Shown: positions 29,437 to 39,696, numbered from the stretch's first letter. The stretch is 64,000 nucleotides of DNA from a gamma proteobacterium HTCC2207 (GCA_905182275.1 CAJJAU010000003.1:1-64000), one strand, 5' to 3'. Numbers and translations: made by a program. The notes: generated by a model from the letters alone, not told the origin.

Positions 29437-30972
29437 ATGTGTGGTGTTGTTGGAATTTCGGGTACTTCAAACGTTAATTTAAGGCTTTATGATGCACTGA
29501 CGATGCTGCAGCATAGAGGCCAGGATGCCGCAGGCATAGTGACTGAGTCTGCGGGTGAATTACATCAGTGTAAAGGCGAGGGATTAGCTAGAGACGTTTT
29601 TCGTCGCAGTCATATGGTGCGGTTGGTAGGAAAGGTCGGGATTGGGCATGTTCGTTACCCTACCGCAGGTAGTTCAGGCCCAGCGTTAGCACAACCGCTG
29701 TATGTGAATTCACCCTATGGTATTTTTATTGCTCATAATGGTAATTTGACTAACGCTGACGAATTGCGTGACCAGATTTTCCGACAGGATTTACGTCACT
29801 TAAATACTGATTCTGATTCTGAGGTGCTACTTAACGTTTTTGCTCATGAGTTGCAGGCTCGGGGAAAGCTTGAACCTTGCAGTGAGGATATTTTTGCCGC
29901 CGTTAGTGGTGTTCACAACCGCTGCAAAGGTGCCTACGCAGTTGTCGGCCTGATAGCTAATTACGGTCTGTTCGCCTTCCGTGATCGCTTTGGCATTCGT
30001 CCCCTTTGCTACGGCAAGCGCGAGACCGAAGCGGGCATAGAGTATGCAGTTGTCTCCGAGTCGGTAGTATTAGACTCTCTGGGGTTTGAGTTGATCAAAG
30101 ACTTAGAGCCCGGCGAGGCACTATTTGTCGACAAAGAGGGCAATATTCATCTGCAGCAATGTGCTAAAGAGCATCAATTAGTTCCCTGTATCTTTGAACA
30201 CGTGTATTTCGCTCGACCTGATTCCTTGATTGATGATATCTCGGTCTATAAATGTCGTTTGAGAATGGGTGAGAAATTAGCTGAGAAGTTGACTCGTCTC
30301 AATCCGGGGCACGAAATAGACGTGGTGATTCCGATTCCGGATACAAGCAGAGTGTCGGCCCAAGCATTAGCTGAGCGGCTAGGCGTTAAACTCCGCGAAG
30401 GCTTCATGAAAAATCGCTATATTGGTCGCACATTTATTATGCCAGGACAGACCGAGCGTAAGAAGTCTGTGCGTCAAAAGCTCAATGCGGTGAAGTTAGA
30501 ATTTGCCGGCAAGAACGTGCTCTTAGTTGATGATTCCATCGTTCGAGGGACTACATCTCAGGAAATTATTCAAATGGCCAGGGATGCCGGGGCTAAGAAG
30601 GTATTTATGGCGTCTGCAGCTCCAGGTGTTCGGTATCCAAACGTCTACGGGATTGATATGCCGTCTGCCTCCGAATTGATTGCTCACGGTCGTACTGATG
30701 AGGAAGTAGGGGCATTGATTGGAGCCGATTGGCTTATATATCAAGACTTGGAAGACCTTATAGCATCTGCCTCCGAGGGTAATGTAAGTATCAAGCAGTT
30801 TGAATGCTCCGTCTTTAACGGTGAATATATTACCGGCGATGTTGATCAAGCCTATCTTTCTAGGATCGATTCCCAGCGTAATGACGCTGCGAAATTGGGT
30901 GAAGATTCGACAGCAGACATTAAGCAAAGCCAGGTGATTGGAATTCATAACAATGGTATGGCCAGTGGATAA
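29437..30972 (+). CDS. purF: Amidophosphoribosyltransferase
   Basis: PurF makes 5-phosphoribosylamine from PRPP and glutamine, the first committed purine step. The start must be the ATG at 29437 because the next codon is the nucleophile Cys (MCGVVGI), which becomes the N-terminus after Met removal; an upstream in-frame ATG at 29425 would bury it. The N-terminal glutaminase domain spans about residues 1-235 and the phosphoribosyltransferase domain has the PRPP loop VLLVDDSIVRGTT near 365. Length is 511 residues, normal for the family. Confidence 0.96.
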   Translation: MCGVVGISGTSNVNLRLYDALTMLQHRGQDAAGIVTESAGELHQCKGEGLARDVFRRSHMVRLVGKVGIGHVRYPTAGSSGPALAQPLYVNSPYGIFIAHNGNLTNADELRDQIFRQDLRHLNTDSDSEVLLNVFAHELQARGKLEPCSEDIFAAVSGVHNRCKGAYAVVGLIANYGLFAFRDRFGIRPLCYGKRETEAGIEYAVVSESVVLDSLGFELIKDLEPGEALFVDKEGNIHLQQCAKEHQLVPCIFEHVYFARPDSLIDDISVYKCRLRMGEKLAEKLTRLNPGHEIDVVIPIPDTSRVSAQALAERLGVKLREGFMKNRYIGRTFIMPGQTERKKSVRQKLNAVKLEFAGKNVLLVDDSIVRGTTSQEIIQMARDAGAKKVFMASAAPGVRYPNVYGIDMPSASELIAHGRTDEEVGALIGADWLIYQDLEDLIASASEGNVSIKQFECSVFNGEYITGDVDQAYLSRIDSQRNDAAKLGEDSTADIKQSQVIGIHNNGMASG

Positions 30973-31052
30973 TTGCGTCATAAATAGGTTTTCAGTAAAA
31001 TTAATCGGTGGCGGTTTATTTTCCACTGTAGTTAAAGCATCTGGAGTTTTAA

Positions 31053-31682
31053 ATGTTCGGTAGATCTGTCAGTAGTAAGATACCACGTCAGGAAAATTGC
31101 CTACCTGGTCGAGAGACACCCGTATCCGTCGCGGATACACATCTACTGACGGGGCAACCAATGCAACCACCTTATGATAGTTCGCTGGAAACAGCAGTAT
31201 TTGCTATGGGCTGTTTTTGGGGAGCAGAGAGACGGTTCTGGGAGATGGAGGGGGTTGTCTCAACCGCTGTGGGCTATGCCGGAGGTTATACACCTAACCC
31301 TACCTATGAAGAGACCTGCACGGGTTTAACTGGCCATACGGAAGTTGTGTTAGTGATTTTTGATCCCAGCGTGATAAGGTTTCAAGCGTTACTGGCGATG
31401 TTCTGGGAGTCACATAATCCAACCCAAGGTATGCGCCAAGGCAACGATATGGGTACTCAATATCGTTCAGCTATTTATTGTTCCAGCGCTGAACAATTAG
31501 ACCAGGCTCTCGGGTCGGCTTCAGTTGTTCAAGATAAATTGACCGTGCTAGATTATGGTGAAATTACTACCGAAATTATGCTAGCACCAGACTTCTTTTA
31601 TGCAGAAGACTACCACCAGCAATACCTTGCTAAAAATCCTATGGGCTACTGCGGTCTTAAAGGCACTGGTATTACCTGTTAA
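31053..31682 (+). CDS. msrA: Peptide methionine sulfoxide reductase MsrA
   Basis: MsrA reduces the S-epimer of methionine sulfoxide in proteins. The catalytic motif [11 protein letters not shown] with its nucleophile Cys is near residue 53, followed by [14 protein letters not shown] and the late HQQYLAKNP segment; a C-terminal Cys (GITC) is a likely recycling residue. The 209-residue form has an N-terminal leader of about 45 residues, as in E. coli MsrA. GGAG precedes the ATG. It ends 203 bases from the convergent ABC transporter operon. Confidence 0.94.
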   Translation: MFGRSVSSKIPRQENCLPGRETPVSVADTHLLTGQPMQPPYDSSLETAVFAMGCFWGAERRFWEMEGVVSTAVGYAGGYTPNPTYEETCTGLTGHTEVVLVIFDPSVIRFQALLAMFWESHNPTQGMRQGNDMGTQYRSAIYCSSAEQLDQALGSASVVQDKLTVLDYGEITTEIMLAPDFFYAEDYHQQYLAKNPMGYCGLKGTGITC

Positions 31683-31885
31683 ATAATGGGTTTTATAGTG
31701 TCAGGGGTAATGTAATCCTGATCTTTCCTGTCGACCCGTCGCATTCCCGCTTCGCTTACTTAGGATCTTTCGGTCAAAGCTTTCGTTAATTTGATAAGCA
31801 CGTCCTTGTCCGCTCTTGCTTTATATCAGTTACCTATGCGTATCTCGTACATTGCAGCATGATTGACGATTGTGACTTGTGCTCA

Positions 31886-33535
31886 TTATCGGTTATTAAT
31901 TCGTGCGCGCTCTGATCTAGGATCTGCACGAGGTATGGCTGCCAGCAGATCTTTAGTATACGCCTGTTTAGGACTGTCCCAGAGGGCCTCTGTTTCTCCC
32001 TGTTCCACGATAACGCCCTTATTCATAATTACCACACGGTCAGATATGTAACGGACAACGGAAAGGTCATGGGAGATAAACATCATTGTTAGGTTATGTC
32101 TCTCAACCAAATCTAAAATTAAGTCCAAAATTTGCGCTTGGATAGTGACATCTAGCGCAGATACAGGCTCATCGGCGATGATAAACTCAGGTTTTGTGGC
32201 AATAGCACGCCCTATCGCGATACGTTGGCGCTGCCCCCCCGAAAACTCATGCGGATATTTACGCACTTGGGCTTGAGATAGGCCCACGTCATCCATCAAC
32301 TGGCGTACTTGGCTGGCGATATTATGCTTGTTTGCTATCCCATGATAGAGCAGGGGTTCAGACAATGTTTCAAATACGGTCATTCGCGGATTAAGCGAGG
32401 CGTAAGGGTCTTGAAAGATCATTTGCATCTTTCTTCTCCAAGGCACTAGCTGGTTGGGCGTTAGCCCTGTGAGTGTTTCGCCGGCAAATTTCACTGAACC
32501 ACTCGTCGTGGGGGCCAACTGCAGTATGGATCTTCCTAGGGTTGATTTTCCTGAACCAGATTCACCGACCAGCCCCAGAATTTCGCCACGGGTTATGGTT
32601 AAACTAATACCATCCACAGCCTTTATGAATCGTTTGTCACTGTCTTTACTGGTGTTGAGTTGATTTTTGAAATACGTCTTTAAGTTATTGACTTCAACGA
32701 GAGATTCGTTGCCTGTAGCCCTATTTGGAAGTGTTTTAGCTCCCTCTGGGATCGCAGCTAGGAGCTTTTTAGTATAGTCGTTTTGGGTATTATAGAAGAT
32801 GCTGTCTGTATCACCCGCTTCACGCACGGTCCCGTCACACATAACGAGTACTTTGTCGGCAATACCTGCGACAACCCCTAAGTCATGACTGATAAATATG
32901 ACGGCGACATTTCTACTCTCTTGTAATTTCTTAATCAATTCAAGTATTTGTGCCTGAATGGTGACATCCAGTGCAGTGGTGGGCTCATCGCAAATTAATA
33001 ACTTTGGCTCTGTTATTAGCGCCATTGCGATCATCACCCGTTGTCTCATGCCGCCAGAGAATTCGTGTGGGTAGCAGTCGAAACGTACCTCGGGGTCAAT
33101 GATGCCCACTTCATCTAATAAGGCGACTGCTTTTGACTTTGCCTCAGGGCGACTCTTAACCTGGTCTTTGTTAGGATGATAAATTAGTGGTTCAATCAGC
33201 TGCTCACCGATAGTCAGGTACGGATTCAGTGACGTCATTGGGTCTTGAAATATAACTGCTATATCGTTACATCTGTGCTGCCTCATTTCCGCAGCAGAGC
33301 ATGTTAGTAAGTCTTTTCCATTGAACAGCGCTGTTCCACCTTCTATTTTGGCAGGGGGCTTAGGTAGCAGATCAAGTAGGCTGTAACAGGTAACAGACTT
33401 CCCTGATCCTGATTCGCCTACAATCGCTAAGGTTTCACCGCTATCTACAGAAAATGAAACATCGTCAACGGCCTTAACCACACCATTGCGTGTATGAAAA
33501 TATACCTTTAAACCATCTACCTCAAGAATCGCCAT
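31886..33535 (-). CDS. Peptide ABC transporter, fused tandem ATP-binding protein
   Basis: The 549-residue protein contains two complete ABC domains. The first has Walker [10 protein letters not shown] near residue 38 and signature FSGGMRQRV; the second has GESGSGKST near 322 and signature FSGGQRQRI. Each ends with the C-terminal extension typical of Opp/Dpp ATPases. This is the DppD-DppF type fused into one chain, as in YejF and related proteins. It is the last gene of a minus-strand operon after the binding protein and two permeases, and would drive import of peptides. Confidence 0.92.
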   Translation of the reverse strand: MAILEVDGLKVYFHTRNGVVKAVDDVSFSVDSGETLAIVGESGSGKSVTCYSLLDLLPKPPAKIEGGTALFNGKDLLTCSAAEMRQHRCNDIAVIFQDPMTSLNPYLTIGEQLIEPLIYHPNKDQVKSRPEAKSKAVALLDEVGIIDPEVRFDCYPHEFSGGMRQRVMIAMALITEPKLLICDEPTTALDVTIQAQILELIKKLQESRNVAVIFISHDLGVVAGIADKVLVMCDGTVREAGDTDSIFYNTQNDYTKKLLAAIPEGAKTLPNRATGNESLVEVNNLKTYFKNQLNTSKDSDKRFIKAVDGISLTITRGEILGLVGESGSGKSTLGRSILQLAPTTSGSVKFAGETLTGLTPNQLVPWRRKMQMIFQDPYASLNPRMTVFETLSEPLLYHGIANKHNIASQVRQLMDDVGLSQAQVRKYPHEFSGGQRQRIAIGRAIATKPEFIIADEPVSALDVTIQAQILDLILDLVERHNLTMMFISHDLSVVRYISDRVVIMNKGVIVEQGETEALWDSPKQAYTKDLLAAIPRADPRSERARINNR

Positions 33536-33550
33536 TATATAAGTCCTGTT

Positions 33551-34441
33551 TTAATCCTTTGAGGTTCTAGGGTCGAGAGCATCGCGCAGGCCGTCACCTA
33601 AAAAGTTGAGTGCAAATAGGGTCAAAGACAACGCGATTCCAGGGTAGATAAGCAACCACGGGAATTCTTCCATAGTTTCGACGCCATAATTTATCAATAA
33701 TCCCCACGAGCTCTCCGGGGGTTGTATGCCGAGGCCAAGAAAGCTCAAAAAGGCTTCTAGCAGCATTACGCTTGGAATAGTGAGAGTGGTGTAAACGATG
33801 ACAGGACCGAGAGTATTGGGAATGATGTGGCGCCGAATGATGGTCCATTGAGATAAGCCCAGTGAATGTGCGGCCTCAACAAATTCCTGATTTCTCAGAG
33901 ACATAACCTGACTGCGAACAATTCGAGCCATGGTTAACCACTCGACCGCACCAATAGCGAGGAACAATAAGAGTATATTTCGCCCAAATACGACCATCAG
34001 CAATATGATGAAAATCATGAATGGCAGGGCATAAAGAACATCGACTATACGCATCATTACGGCGTCTAAACGACCACCAAAAAATCCTGCGGTAGCACCC
34101 CAAAGAATCCCAATGACCAGGGCGACAGCGGTAGCTATAAACCCCACCATTAGCGACACGCGGCCACCATACATAATTCTGGTGAGCATATCTCGGCCGA
34201 AGATATCTGTTCCCAGCCAATGTTGAAGTGAAGGGGCGGTTGCGCCAAGGTCTAAATTCTGTTCTTCGTAGCCGTAGGGCGCGATTAATGGCGTTAACAG
34301 CGACACAAGAATTAGTGTGATTAGAACCGCTAGCCCAAACAGCGCTAAACGATTCTTACTTAATTTGATCCAGGCATCTTGCCATAACGACGTTCCGTGG
34401 TCTTCTGGTATGGCGATACTTTCGGAGCTCGAATTACTCAT
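33551..34441 (-). CDS. Peptide ABC transporter permease, OppC/DppC type
   Basis: The 296-residue permease has an N-terminal transmembrane segment near residue 30-50 (OppC N-terminal domain), the LGTDIFGRDML motif and the BPD inner-membrane domain with the EAA-type loop EAAHSLGLSQWTIIRRHIIPN. I chose the ATG at 34441 because it overlaps the stop of the upstream permease (TAATG) and has AAGGAG about 9 bases upstream; a further upstream ATG would overlap 15 codons. Confidence 0.9.
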   Translation of the reverse strand: MSNSSSESIAIPEDHGTSLWQDAWIKLSKNRLALFGLAVLITLILVSLLTPLIAPYGYEEQNLDLGATAPSLQHWLGTDIFGRDMLTRIMYGGRVSLMVGFIATAVALVIGILWGATAGFFGGRLDAVMMRIVDVLYALPFMIFIILLMVVFGRNILLLFLAIGAVEWLTMARIVRSQVMSLRNQEFVEAAHSLGLSQWTIIRRHIIPNTLGPVIVYTTLTIPSVMLLEAFLSFLGLGIQPPESSWGLLINYGVETMEEFPWLLIYPGIALSLTLFALNFLGDGLRDALDPRTSKD

Positions 34442-35376
34442 TACTTCGCTCCTTGTATTTCGTGTCTGAGTTTTGGATTCAACCAAATTGCCAGCATGTC
34501 AGATAAAAGATTAAATAAAATGATGAGAGTTGATAAAAATATCGTCATACCTAGGATCAACGTGTAGTCGCGATTAAATGCGGCCTGCACATAAAAACGC
34601 CCCATTCCCGGAATCTGAAATATAGTCTCTACGACAAAAGATCCAGCTAGCAGTCCTGCAAACGCCGGACCTAAAAACGCAACTACCGGTATTAACCCGC
34701 CACGAAGCGCATGTTTGACGATAATTAGCCGCTCGCTGAGCCCTTTGGCTCTAGCAGTTCTTATGTAGTCTTGCGACAAGACTTCCAACATTCCCCCTCT
34801 TGAGAGTCGTGCAATGTATGCGGCGTAGCCTGTTCCCAAAGTGATAGACGGTAGGATCTTATCGCCGGGGATATCTCCCCATCCTGAAACCGGCAACCAA
34901 TCAAGATGTATACCAAAGATAAGTACTAATAGGGGTCCTAAAAGAAAGGATGGCATGCAAATACCAATCATGGCACCCGTCATTGGCAGATAATCTTGTA
35001 AGGTGTTTGGCCGCATCGCTGCCCCCACACCCGCGGTTATTCCAACGCCAAGTGCGACTAGCATTGCATACAAGGCAAGTTCGGCGGTAACAGGTAGTCC
35101 GGCTGCGATCAGTTCATTAACTGTTCTTCCAGAGTATTTAAAGGAAGGTCCAAAGTCTCCCTGCAATACATCGCCAAGATAGCTCACATATTGTTGCCAA
35201 ACAGGTTGGTTGAGATTGTACTGCTCTTCTAGGGCTTTTATGACCTCCGGCGGGACCGCTTTATCCGCTGAGAAAGGACCTCCAGGAGCAGAGTGAACCA
35301 AAAAGAATGTGACAGTAATTACCACCAATAACACTGGAATGGCCTGGAGCAGTCTACCGAAGGCAAATCGATACAT
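34441..35376 (-). CDS. Peptide ABC transporter permease, OppB/DppB type
   Basis: The 311-residue permease begins with the RLLQAIPVLLVVITVTFFL transmembrane segment of OppB, has the PGGPF motif and a BPD domain with the coupling loop YIRTARAKGLSERLIIVKHALR (in part: RTARAKGLSERL). It pairs with the OppC-type permease whose start overlaps its stop codon. The binding-protein gene lies 22 bases upstream in the operon. Confidence 0.92.
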   Translation of the reverse strand: MYRFAFGRLLQAIPVLLVVITVTFFLVHSAPGGPFSADKAVPPEVIKALEEQYNLNQPVWQQYVSYLGDVLQGDFGPSFKYSGRTVNELIAAGLPVTAELALYAMLVALGVGITAGVGAAMRPNTLQDYLPMTGAMIGICMPSFLLGPLLVLIFGIHLDWLPVSGWGDIPGDKILPSITLGTGYAAYIARLSRGGMLEVLSQDYIRTARAKGLSERLIIVKHALRGGLIPVVAFLGPAFAGLLAGSFVVETIFQIPGMGRFYVQAAFNRDYTLILGMTIFLSTLIILFNLLSDMLAIWLNPKLRHEIQGAK

Positions 35377-35398
35377 TATTTAATTCCTTGTCTATGGA

Positions 35399-37066
35399 TT
35401 ATTCGTCAGCTTGTAGATAAATGTCTTTGTAAGACGCTGCATTCATAATGTTAGGATCGAAATTTTTAACTGAAGAACTAACAAGCTGAACAGTGGTATA
35501 GGTATAAATTGGAATAATCGGCATGTCATCAAGAAGCATAGTCTCCGCTTTTTGAAATACCTTTAACCGCTCCTCATGAGAAGTCATTGATGGAGCTACG
35601 TCCAGTATCAAGCGATCGTATTCCTCATTGCACCACCCGGTCCGATTATTGCCACCGTCGCAAAGAAACAAATCAAGGAAATTATTTGGGTCGACATAGT
35701 CACCGATCCATCCAGCCCGTGAAATTTCGTATTGACCCGCACTTTCAGTGTCCAAATAGACTTTCCATTCTTGGTTCAATAGCCTAACGTCAATGTTGAG
35801 GTGCTTTTTCCACATATCCTGAAGCGCCACTGCAACTTTTCGATGGCCCTCATTAGTGTTGTAAAGAATTTCAGTCGGAGGGAAGCCTTCACCGTTAGGA
35901 TAGCCAGCTTCAGCGAGTAATCGTTTGGCACCTTCAGGATCAAACTTGAGATTACTTTCAGGGTAATACCCCATTGTGCCGGGAGGTGTCATCGCATAAG
36001 CAGGTATCTGACCACCTTTGGTAATATTATCAACCAACCTTTGGCGATCAACAGTCATTGCTAAAGCCCGCCTAACACGTGGATCCTGGAGCTGAGGCTT
36101 TCTGACGTTAAGCCGATAATAATAAGTACCAAGGTAAGGCGCAATGCGTAGTTCAGGATTTTTAGCTTCGCGATAAACACTAATTTTATCGGCGGGGAGG
36201 CTACTAGTTACATGTAACTGTCCCGCTCTGAACATCCGTTCTTCAGTGACAATGTTCTCGATAGGAATAAATATAATTTCTTTTAGTGAGACATTTTTGG
36301 CATCCCAATAATGCGGATTACTTTGAACAACAATGCGCCTATTGATTTTCCAGTCAACTAACTTGAATGGCCCATTTCCCACAAGATTACCCTCATAGGT
36401 CCAGCGTGTACCTCGTTGGTCGGCATCTCCAAACTTCTCAATAGTAGCCTGGTGGACTGGAAATAGACTGTAGTGGTCCAGCAACTGTAAGAAGTAGGGC
36501 GTCGCAAAGCTCAGTGTTACCTGTAAGGTCCGATCATCAAGTGCTTTGACACCAACCTCGTCAAAATCAGAAACATCACCTTCGTAATATTGCTGAGCAT
36601 TTTCAATTGGGAATAGCATATACGCATAGAGGTTGCCTAAAGCGGGTTGCAGGGCTCTCCACCACGACCATGCATAGTCATGTGCTGTATGGGGGTCACC
36701 ATTCGACCAGCGCGCGTTGTCGCGGAGTTTAAAGGTATAAACTCTGCCGTCTTCACTGATAGTCCATGATTCAGCGACACCGGGGCGGGGTTCAAGGGTT
36801 TTTCTATCTTTGAGTACAAGGCCTTCCATGACGGCGGAGATAATGTGATGTTCCGGGACGCCTGTCGCAATCTGCGGGTCTAGGCTTTGCGGTTCAGTGC
36901 CATTGCCCCAATAGAGAGTCCCAGTCTTATTACCTGCCGAGACATTACTCTCTCCGCCACCGCAACTTGTTAGGCCAAAAAACACAAAAATTAAGAATAC
37001 CTTAACGCCCAACCCAGTTGTCCATTTGCGTGGGTATATGGAGCTAATGCTGGAAGAATAAGACAT
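35399..37066 (-). CDS. Peptide ABC transporter substrate-binding lipoprotein, OppA type
   Basis: The 555-residue protein starts with a long n-region, a hydrophobic stretch and the lipobox LTSC at Cys35, then a family 5 solute-binding protein: LYWGNGTEPQSLDPQ and the GLVLKDRKTLEPRPGVAESW region. It resembles OppA/MppA. Oligopeptide binding in the periplasm is the expected role; peptide size preference is not readable. AAAGGG lies 6 bases ahead of the ATG. It is the first gene of the minus-strand operon and faces the SRP RNA gene. Confidence 0.92.
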   Translation of the reverse strand: MSYSSSISSIYPRKWTTGLGVKVFLIFVFFGLTSCGGGESNVSAGNKTGTLYWGNGTEPQSLDPQIATGVPEHHIISAVMEGLVLKDRKTLEPRPGVAESWTISEDGRVYTFKLRDNARWSNGDPHTAHDYAWSWWRALQPALGNLYAYMLFPIENAQQYYEGDVSDFDEVGVKALDDRTLQVTLSFATPYFLQLLDHYSLFPVHQATIEKFGDADQRGTRWTYEGNLVGNGPFKLVDWKINRRIVVQSNPHYWDAKNVSLKEIIFIPIENIVTEERMFRAGQLHVTSSLPADKISVYREAKNPELRIAPYLGTYYYRLNVRKPQLQDPRVRRALAMTVDRQRLVDNITKGGQIPAYAMTPPGTMGYYPESNLKFDPEGAKRLLAEAGYPNGEGFPPTEILYNTNEGHRKVAVALQDMWKKHLNIDVRLLNQEWKVYLDTESAGQYEISRAGWIGDYVDPNNFLDLFLCDGGNNRTGWCNEEYDRLILDVAPSMTSHEERLKVFQKAETMLLDDMPIIPIYTYTTVQLVSSSVKNFDPNIMNAASYKDIYLQADE

Positions 37067-37223
37067 TTACAACCCTTTTTTAAATACGCTTGAAACCGTT
37101 TTGATGGAGCAGTTTAGACAAGCCACGCTCAGATGGGAAGAATAATTAAAGATGAGTTATTGGCAGGAGCACCGCCATGACATAATGTGACTGAACAAAA
37201 CGTCAATTTAACTATATCAGCGG

Positions 37224-37252
37224 TTGCACTTAAACTCTAAACCTCGGATAAT
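37224..37252 (+). promoter_or_regulatory. Sigma-70 promoter of the SRP RNA
   Basis: TTGCAC (37224-37229) and GATAAT (37247-37252) are separated by exactly 17 bases. The -10 box ends 17 bases ahead of the RNA's first stem base at 37270, the right place for a short 5' leader. Confidence 0.75.
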
Positions 37253-37269
37253 CGCGCGATCGCTTCGAC

Positions 37270-37384
37270 GGTGGCCCTCTTTGGTCCCCTCGCAACAGCC
37301 AGCTGTGAACCCCGCCAGGCCCGGAAGGGAGCAACGGTAGTAGTTACGCTGTGTGCCGAGGTGCGGCTATTGAGGGTCGCCACC
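37270..37384 (+). ncRNA. ffs: Signal recognition particle 4.5S RNA
   Basis: This 115-base RNA forms a long hairpin with ends GGTGGC and GCCACC. Near the tip it has the conserved domain IV elements: CAGGCCCGGAAGGGAGCA with the GGAA tetraloop and the symmetric and asymmetric internal loops that bind Ffh. Together with Ffh it targets inner-membrane proteins to SecYEG. The position immediately upstream of dnaX is that of Pseudomonas. No separate terminator is obvious between it and dnaX. Confidence 0.95.
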
Positions 37385-37392
37385 ATTAGTTC

Positions 37393-37421
37393 TTTCAGCC
37401 TAGCCTGTAACTGCCTATAAT
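37393..37421 (+). promoter_or_regulatory. Candidate dnaX promoter
   Basis: A perfect TATAAT (37416-37421) lies 28 bases before the dnaX start and TTTCAG sits 17 bases upstream of it, just after the SRP RNA. The -35 is weak. Confidence 0.42.
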
Positions 37422-37449
37422 ACCCCTTTAGTCTAAAACAGAAGCTGTT

Positions 37450-39339
37450 ATGAGCTATCAAGTACTTGCCCGCAAATGGCGTCCTAAATCTTTTTCTGAA
37501 ATGGCAGGGCAGGAGCATGTGCTCCAAGCTCTTATCAATGCCTTAGATAACGATCGTTTACATCATGCCTACCTATTTACAGGTACTCGAGGTGTCGGCA
37601 AAACCACCATAGGGCGGATTCTATCCAAGTGCCTTAACTGCGAGGTAGGTATTTCTTCTGTCCCTTGCGGAGAGTGCACAAGCTGTAATGAGATCGATAG
37701 TGGGCGCTTCATTGATCTGATCGAAGTAGATGCCGCATCTCGCACTGGTGTTGATGATATGCGAGATCTTTTAGATAACGTCCAATATGCACCGTCTCGC
37801 GGGCGCTTTAAGATCTATCTTATTGACGAAGTCCACATGTTGTCAAAATCTAGTTTTGCGGCCTTACTCAAAACTCTCGAGGAACCGCCCGCTCACGTTA
37901 AATTTTTATTTGCTACCACCGACCCTCAAAAGCTACCAATTACGGTTTTATCAAGATGTTTACAATTTAATCTTAAAAATTTAAGCGCGGAGCGTATTAC
38001 CGAGCACCTTAAATTTGTCCTTGGTGAAGAGCAGGTTCCCTTTGAAGAAGCCGGTCTCTGGTGTTTGGGGCGCGCTGCTGACGGTAGTATGCGCGATGCT
38101 CTAAGTTTAACCGACCAAGCTGTAGGGCATGGCGGTGGAAGCATCAGTGAGGCGGATGTGACCGCAATGCTGGGGTCAATTGAACGTCGTTATGTGGTAG
38201 ATGTTTGTCAAGCCTTGGCCAGTCAAAGCGGACCTGATTTGTTGGCGGCTATAGGCCAGATGGCGGAGCAATCCCCTGATTACGATGCTGCACTTGGCGA
38301 AGTACTGTCACTTTGGCATCAGGTTGCTATTTTACAGACCGTACCCGAAGCTCTGGATCCAAGTATTAGCCACTATAAAGAACTGGCGAACCTGTCTGAG
38401 TCGGTGTCTCGTGAAGATGTTCAGCTGTTTTATCAGATATGTTTGCTGGGTCGAAAAGACCTGCCGCTCGCACCTGAGCAGCGATCTGGCTTTGAGATGG
38501 TAATGTTGCGTGCTTTGGCGTTCCGTCCAGCCACGAACGGACGTCCCGTCAACGGTAATTTGCTTCCTCCGGAGGTGGAGCCTTCTGTAAAAAAGTCTGA
38601 TCAGGCATCGCCTGCTGAAAGTGAGGATGCAGTAGTTTCGATCATTTCGTCTCCAGTAGCTCCTGATGGCGCCAACAGGCCGCTTGAAAACGTGCCTGAA
38701 TTGGCCGTAGCTATCGAGCCGGATCCACAATCAGTAGCAGAAATCGAAGCTGAAACTGAAACTGAAACTGAAACTGAAACTGAAACTGAAACTGAAACTG
38801 AAACTGAAACTGAAACTGAAGATCAGCCTAACGATGACCTCATTGTTGAAGGGGTAGATAAGGCCGGAAAAAATAACATCGAAGTGCAAGCGCCGAACCA
38901 CAATGAGCCGCGTGAGAAAGATATTAGCCCAATAGTTCGGGTTAGTCTAAATGAGTTCTCGCCCAGTAATTGGATTGAGGTTCGGAGTCATTTAGATATA
39001 GGCGCGTCCTTAGGCGAAATTGCCAGTCATTGCCTTTTTACTGGACGCGATCAAGATGCATTGGTCTTTGTGATTGATAATCAAGAGAACAGTCTATATG
39101 ACAGTTCTCATCAAGAGAGCCTAGGAATAGCCCTTAGCGACTATTTTGATCATCCGATAAATGTGGTGATCAGCTCTGGAGTGGCTGAGCAAGAGACTCC
39201 TAGGGCGGCTAGCATGCGCGATACTGCTGAACGGCATGCGGCTGCAGTGGATCGTTTAAACTCCGATACTGCGGTAGTTCAGTTCAAGCAGCTTTTTGAT
39301 GGAAGTCTTGATGAAAGCTCCGTTAAACCAATAGATTGA
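37450..39339 (+). CDS. dnaX: DNA polymerase III subunits tau and gamma
   Basis: The 629-residue tau protein is the clamp-loader ATPase that also ties polymerase cores and DnaB together. Domain I has Walker [10 protein letters not shown] near residue 45, a four-Cys zinc module (CLNCEV...CGECTSC, residues about 64-79), DEVHM and the SRC motif. The C-terminal polymerase-binding domain begins near 495. The linker holds an (Glu-Thr) run encoded by a hexanucleotide repeat. A slippery A6G site at codons 381-382 with an upstream Shine-Dalgarno and a downstream hairpin should yield a 383-residue gamma by -1 frameshifting. ybaB starts 7 bases downstream. Confidence 0.96.
   Translation: MSYQVLARKWRPKSFSEMAGQEHVLQALINALDNDRLHHAYLFTGTRGVGKTTIGRILSKCLNCEVGISSVPCGECTSCNEIDSGRFIDLIEVDAASRTGVDDMRDLLDNVQYAPSRGRFKIYLIDEVHMLSKSSFAALLKTLEEPPAHVKFLFATTDPQKLPITVLSRCLQFNLKNLSAERITEHLKFVLGEEQVPFEEAGLWCLGRAADGSMRDALSLTDQAVGHGGGSISEADVTAMLGSIERRYVVDVCQALASQSGPDLLAAIGQMAEQSPDYDAALGEVLSLWHQVAILQTVPEALDPSISHYKELANLSESVSREDVQLFYQICLLGRKDLPLAPEQRSGFEMVMLRALAFRPATNGRPVNGNLLPPEVEPSVKKSDQASPAESEDAVVSIISSPVAPDGANRPLENVPELAVAIEPDPQSVAEIEAETETETETETETETETETETETEDQPNDDLIVEGVDKAGKNNIEVQAPNHNEPREKDISPIVRVSLNEFSPSNWIEVRSHLDIGASLGEIASHCLFTGRDQDALVFVIDNQENSLYDSSHQESLGIALSDYFDHPINVVISSGVAEQETPRAASMRDTAERHAAAVDRLNSDTAVVQFKQLFDGSLDESSVKPID
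38571..38614 (+). promoter_or_regulatory. Programmed -1 ribosomal frameshift cassette in dnaX
   Basis: GGAGG and GGAG (38571-38580) form an internal Shine-Dalgarno, followed after 8 bases by the heptamer A-AAA-AAG (38589-38595) in the correct frame (codons 381-382). CAGGC and GCCTG (38602-38614) form a hairpin 6 bases downstream. After a -1 slip the ribosome reads GTC then TGA at 38598-38600, ending gamma at residue 383. The design is that of E. coli dnaX. Confidence 0.85.
38755..38820 (+). repeat. Hexanucleotide tandem repeat (ACTGAA) x11 in dnaX
   Basis: Eleven perfect copies of ACTGAA (66 bases), preceded by a related GCTGAA unit, encode Thr-Glu repeats in the tau linker. The unit is a multiple of three, so copy-number change would not alter the reading frame. 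Confidence 0.97.
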
Positions 39340-39346
39340 GGATAGT

Positions 39347-39664
39347 ATGGACATTAACAACCTAATGAAACAAGCTCAGCAAATGCAGGAGAAAATGGCC
39401 AAAATGCAGGAGCAGGCCGCTTCTACGGAAGTCACTGGTGAGTCAGGTGCAGGAATGGTTCAAGTGGTAATGACAGGACGGCATGACGTGCGTAAAGTCA
39501 CTCTTGACCCCTCGTTATTGCAGGAAGACAAAGAGTTTCTGGAAGACTTACTGGCTGCGGCGGTCAATGATGCGGTACGTAAAGTTGAGGCTCAAACGAA
39601 ATCTGCGATGGGCTCTATGACCGGTGGCATGGATTTACCACCCGGGTTTAAAATGCCATTTTAA
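39347..39664 (+). CDS. ybaB: YbaB/EbfC nucleoid-associated protein
   Basis: The 105-residue protein has the YbaB helix [17 protein letters not shown], then a beta core and a Gly/Met-rich C-terminal tail ([13 protein letters not shown]). YbaB proteins are small dimeric DNA-binding proteins encoded between dnaX and recR in most gammaproteobacteria, as here. Role in DNA organisation or repair is known only in outline. Confidence 0.95.
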   Translation: MDINNLMKQAQQMQEKMAKMQEQAASTEVTGESGAGMVQVVMTGRHDVRKVTLDPSLLQEDKEFLEDLLAAAVNDAVRKVEAQTKSAMGSMTGGMDLPPGFKMPF

Positions 39665-39696
39665 GTGGCTCAGCAACCTGTGTTTGAGGATAGCTT

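Noticed and set aside
31683-31885. Search for RNA genes or terminators in the msrA/ABC convergent gap
   Set aside because: No clear hairpin with a T run or tRNA-like fold was seen.
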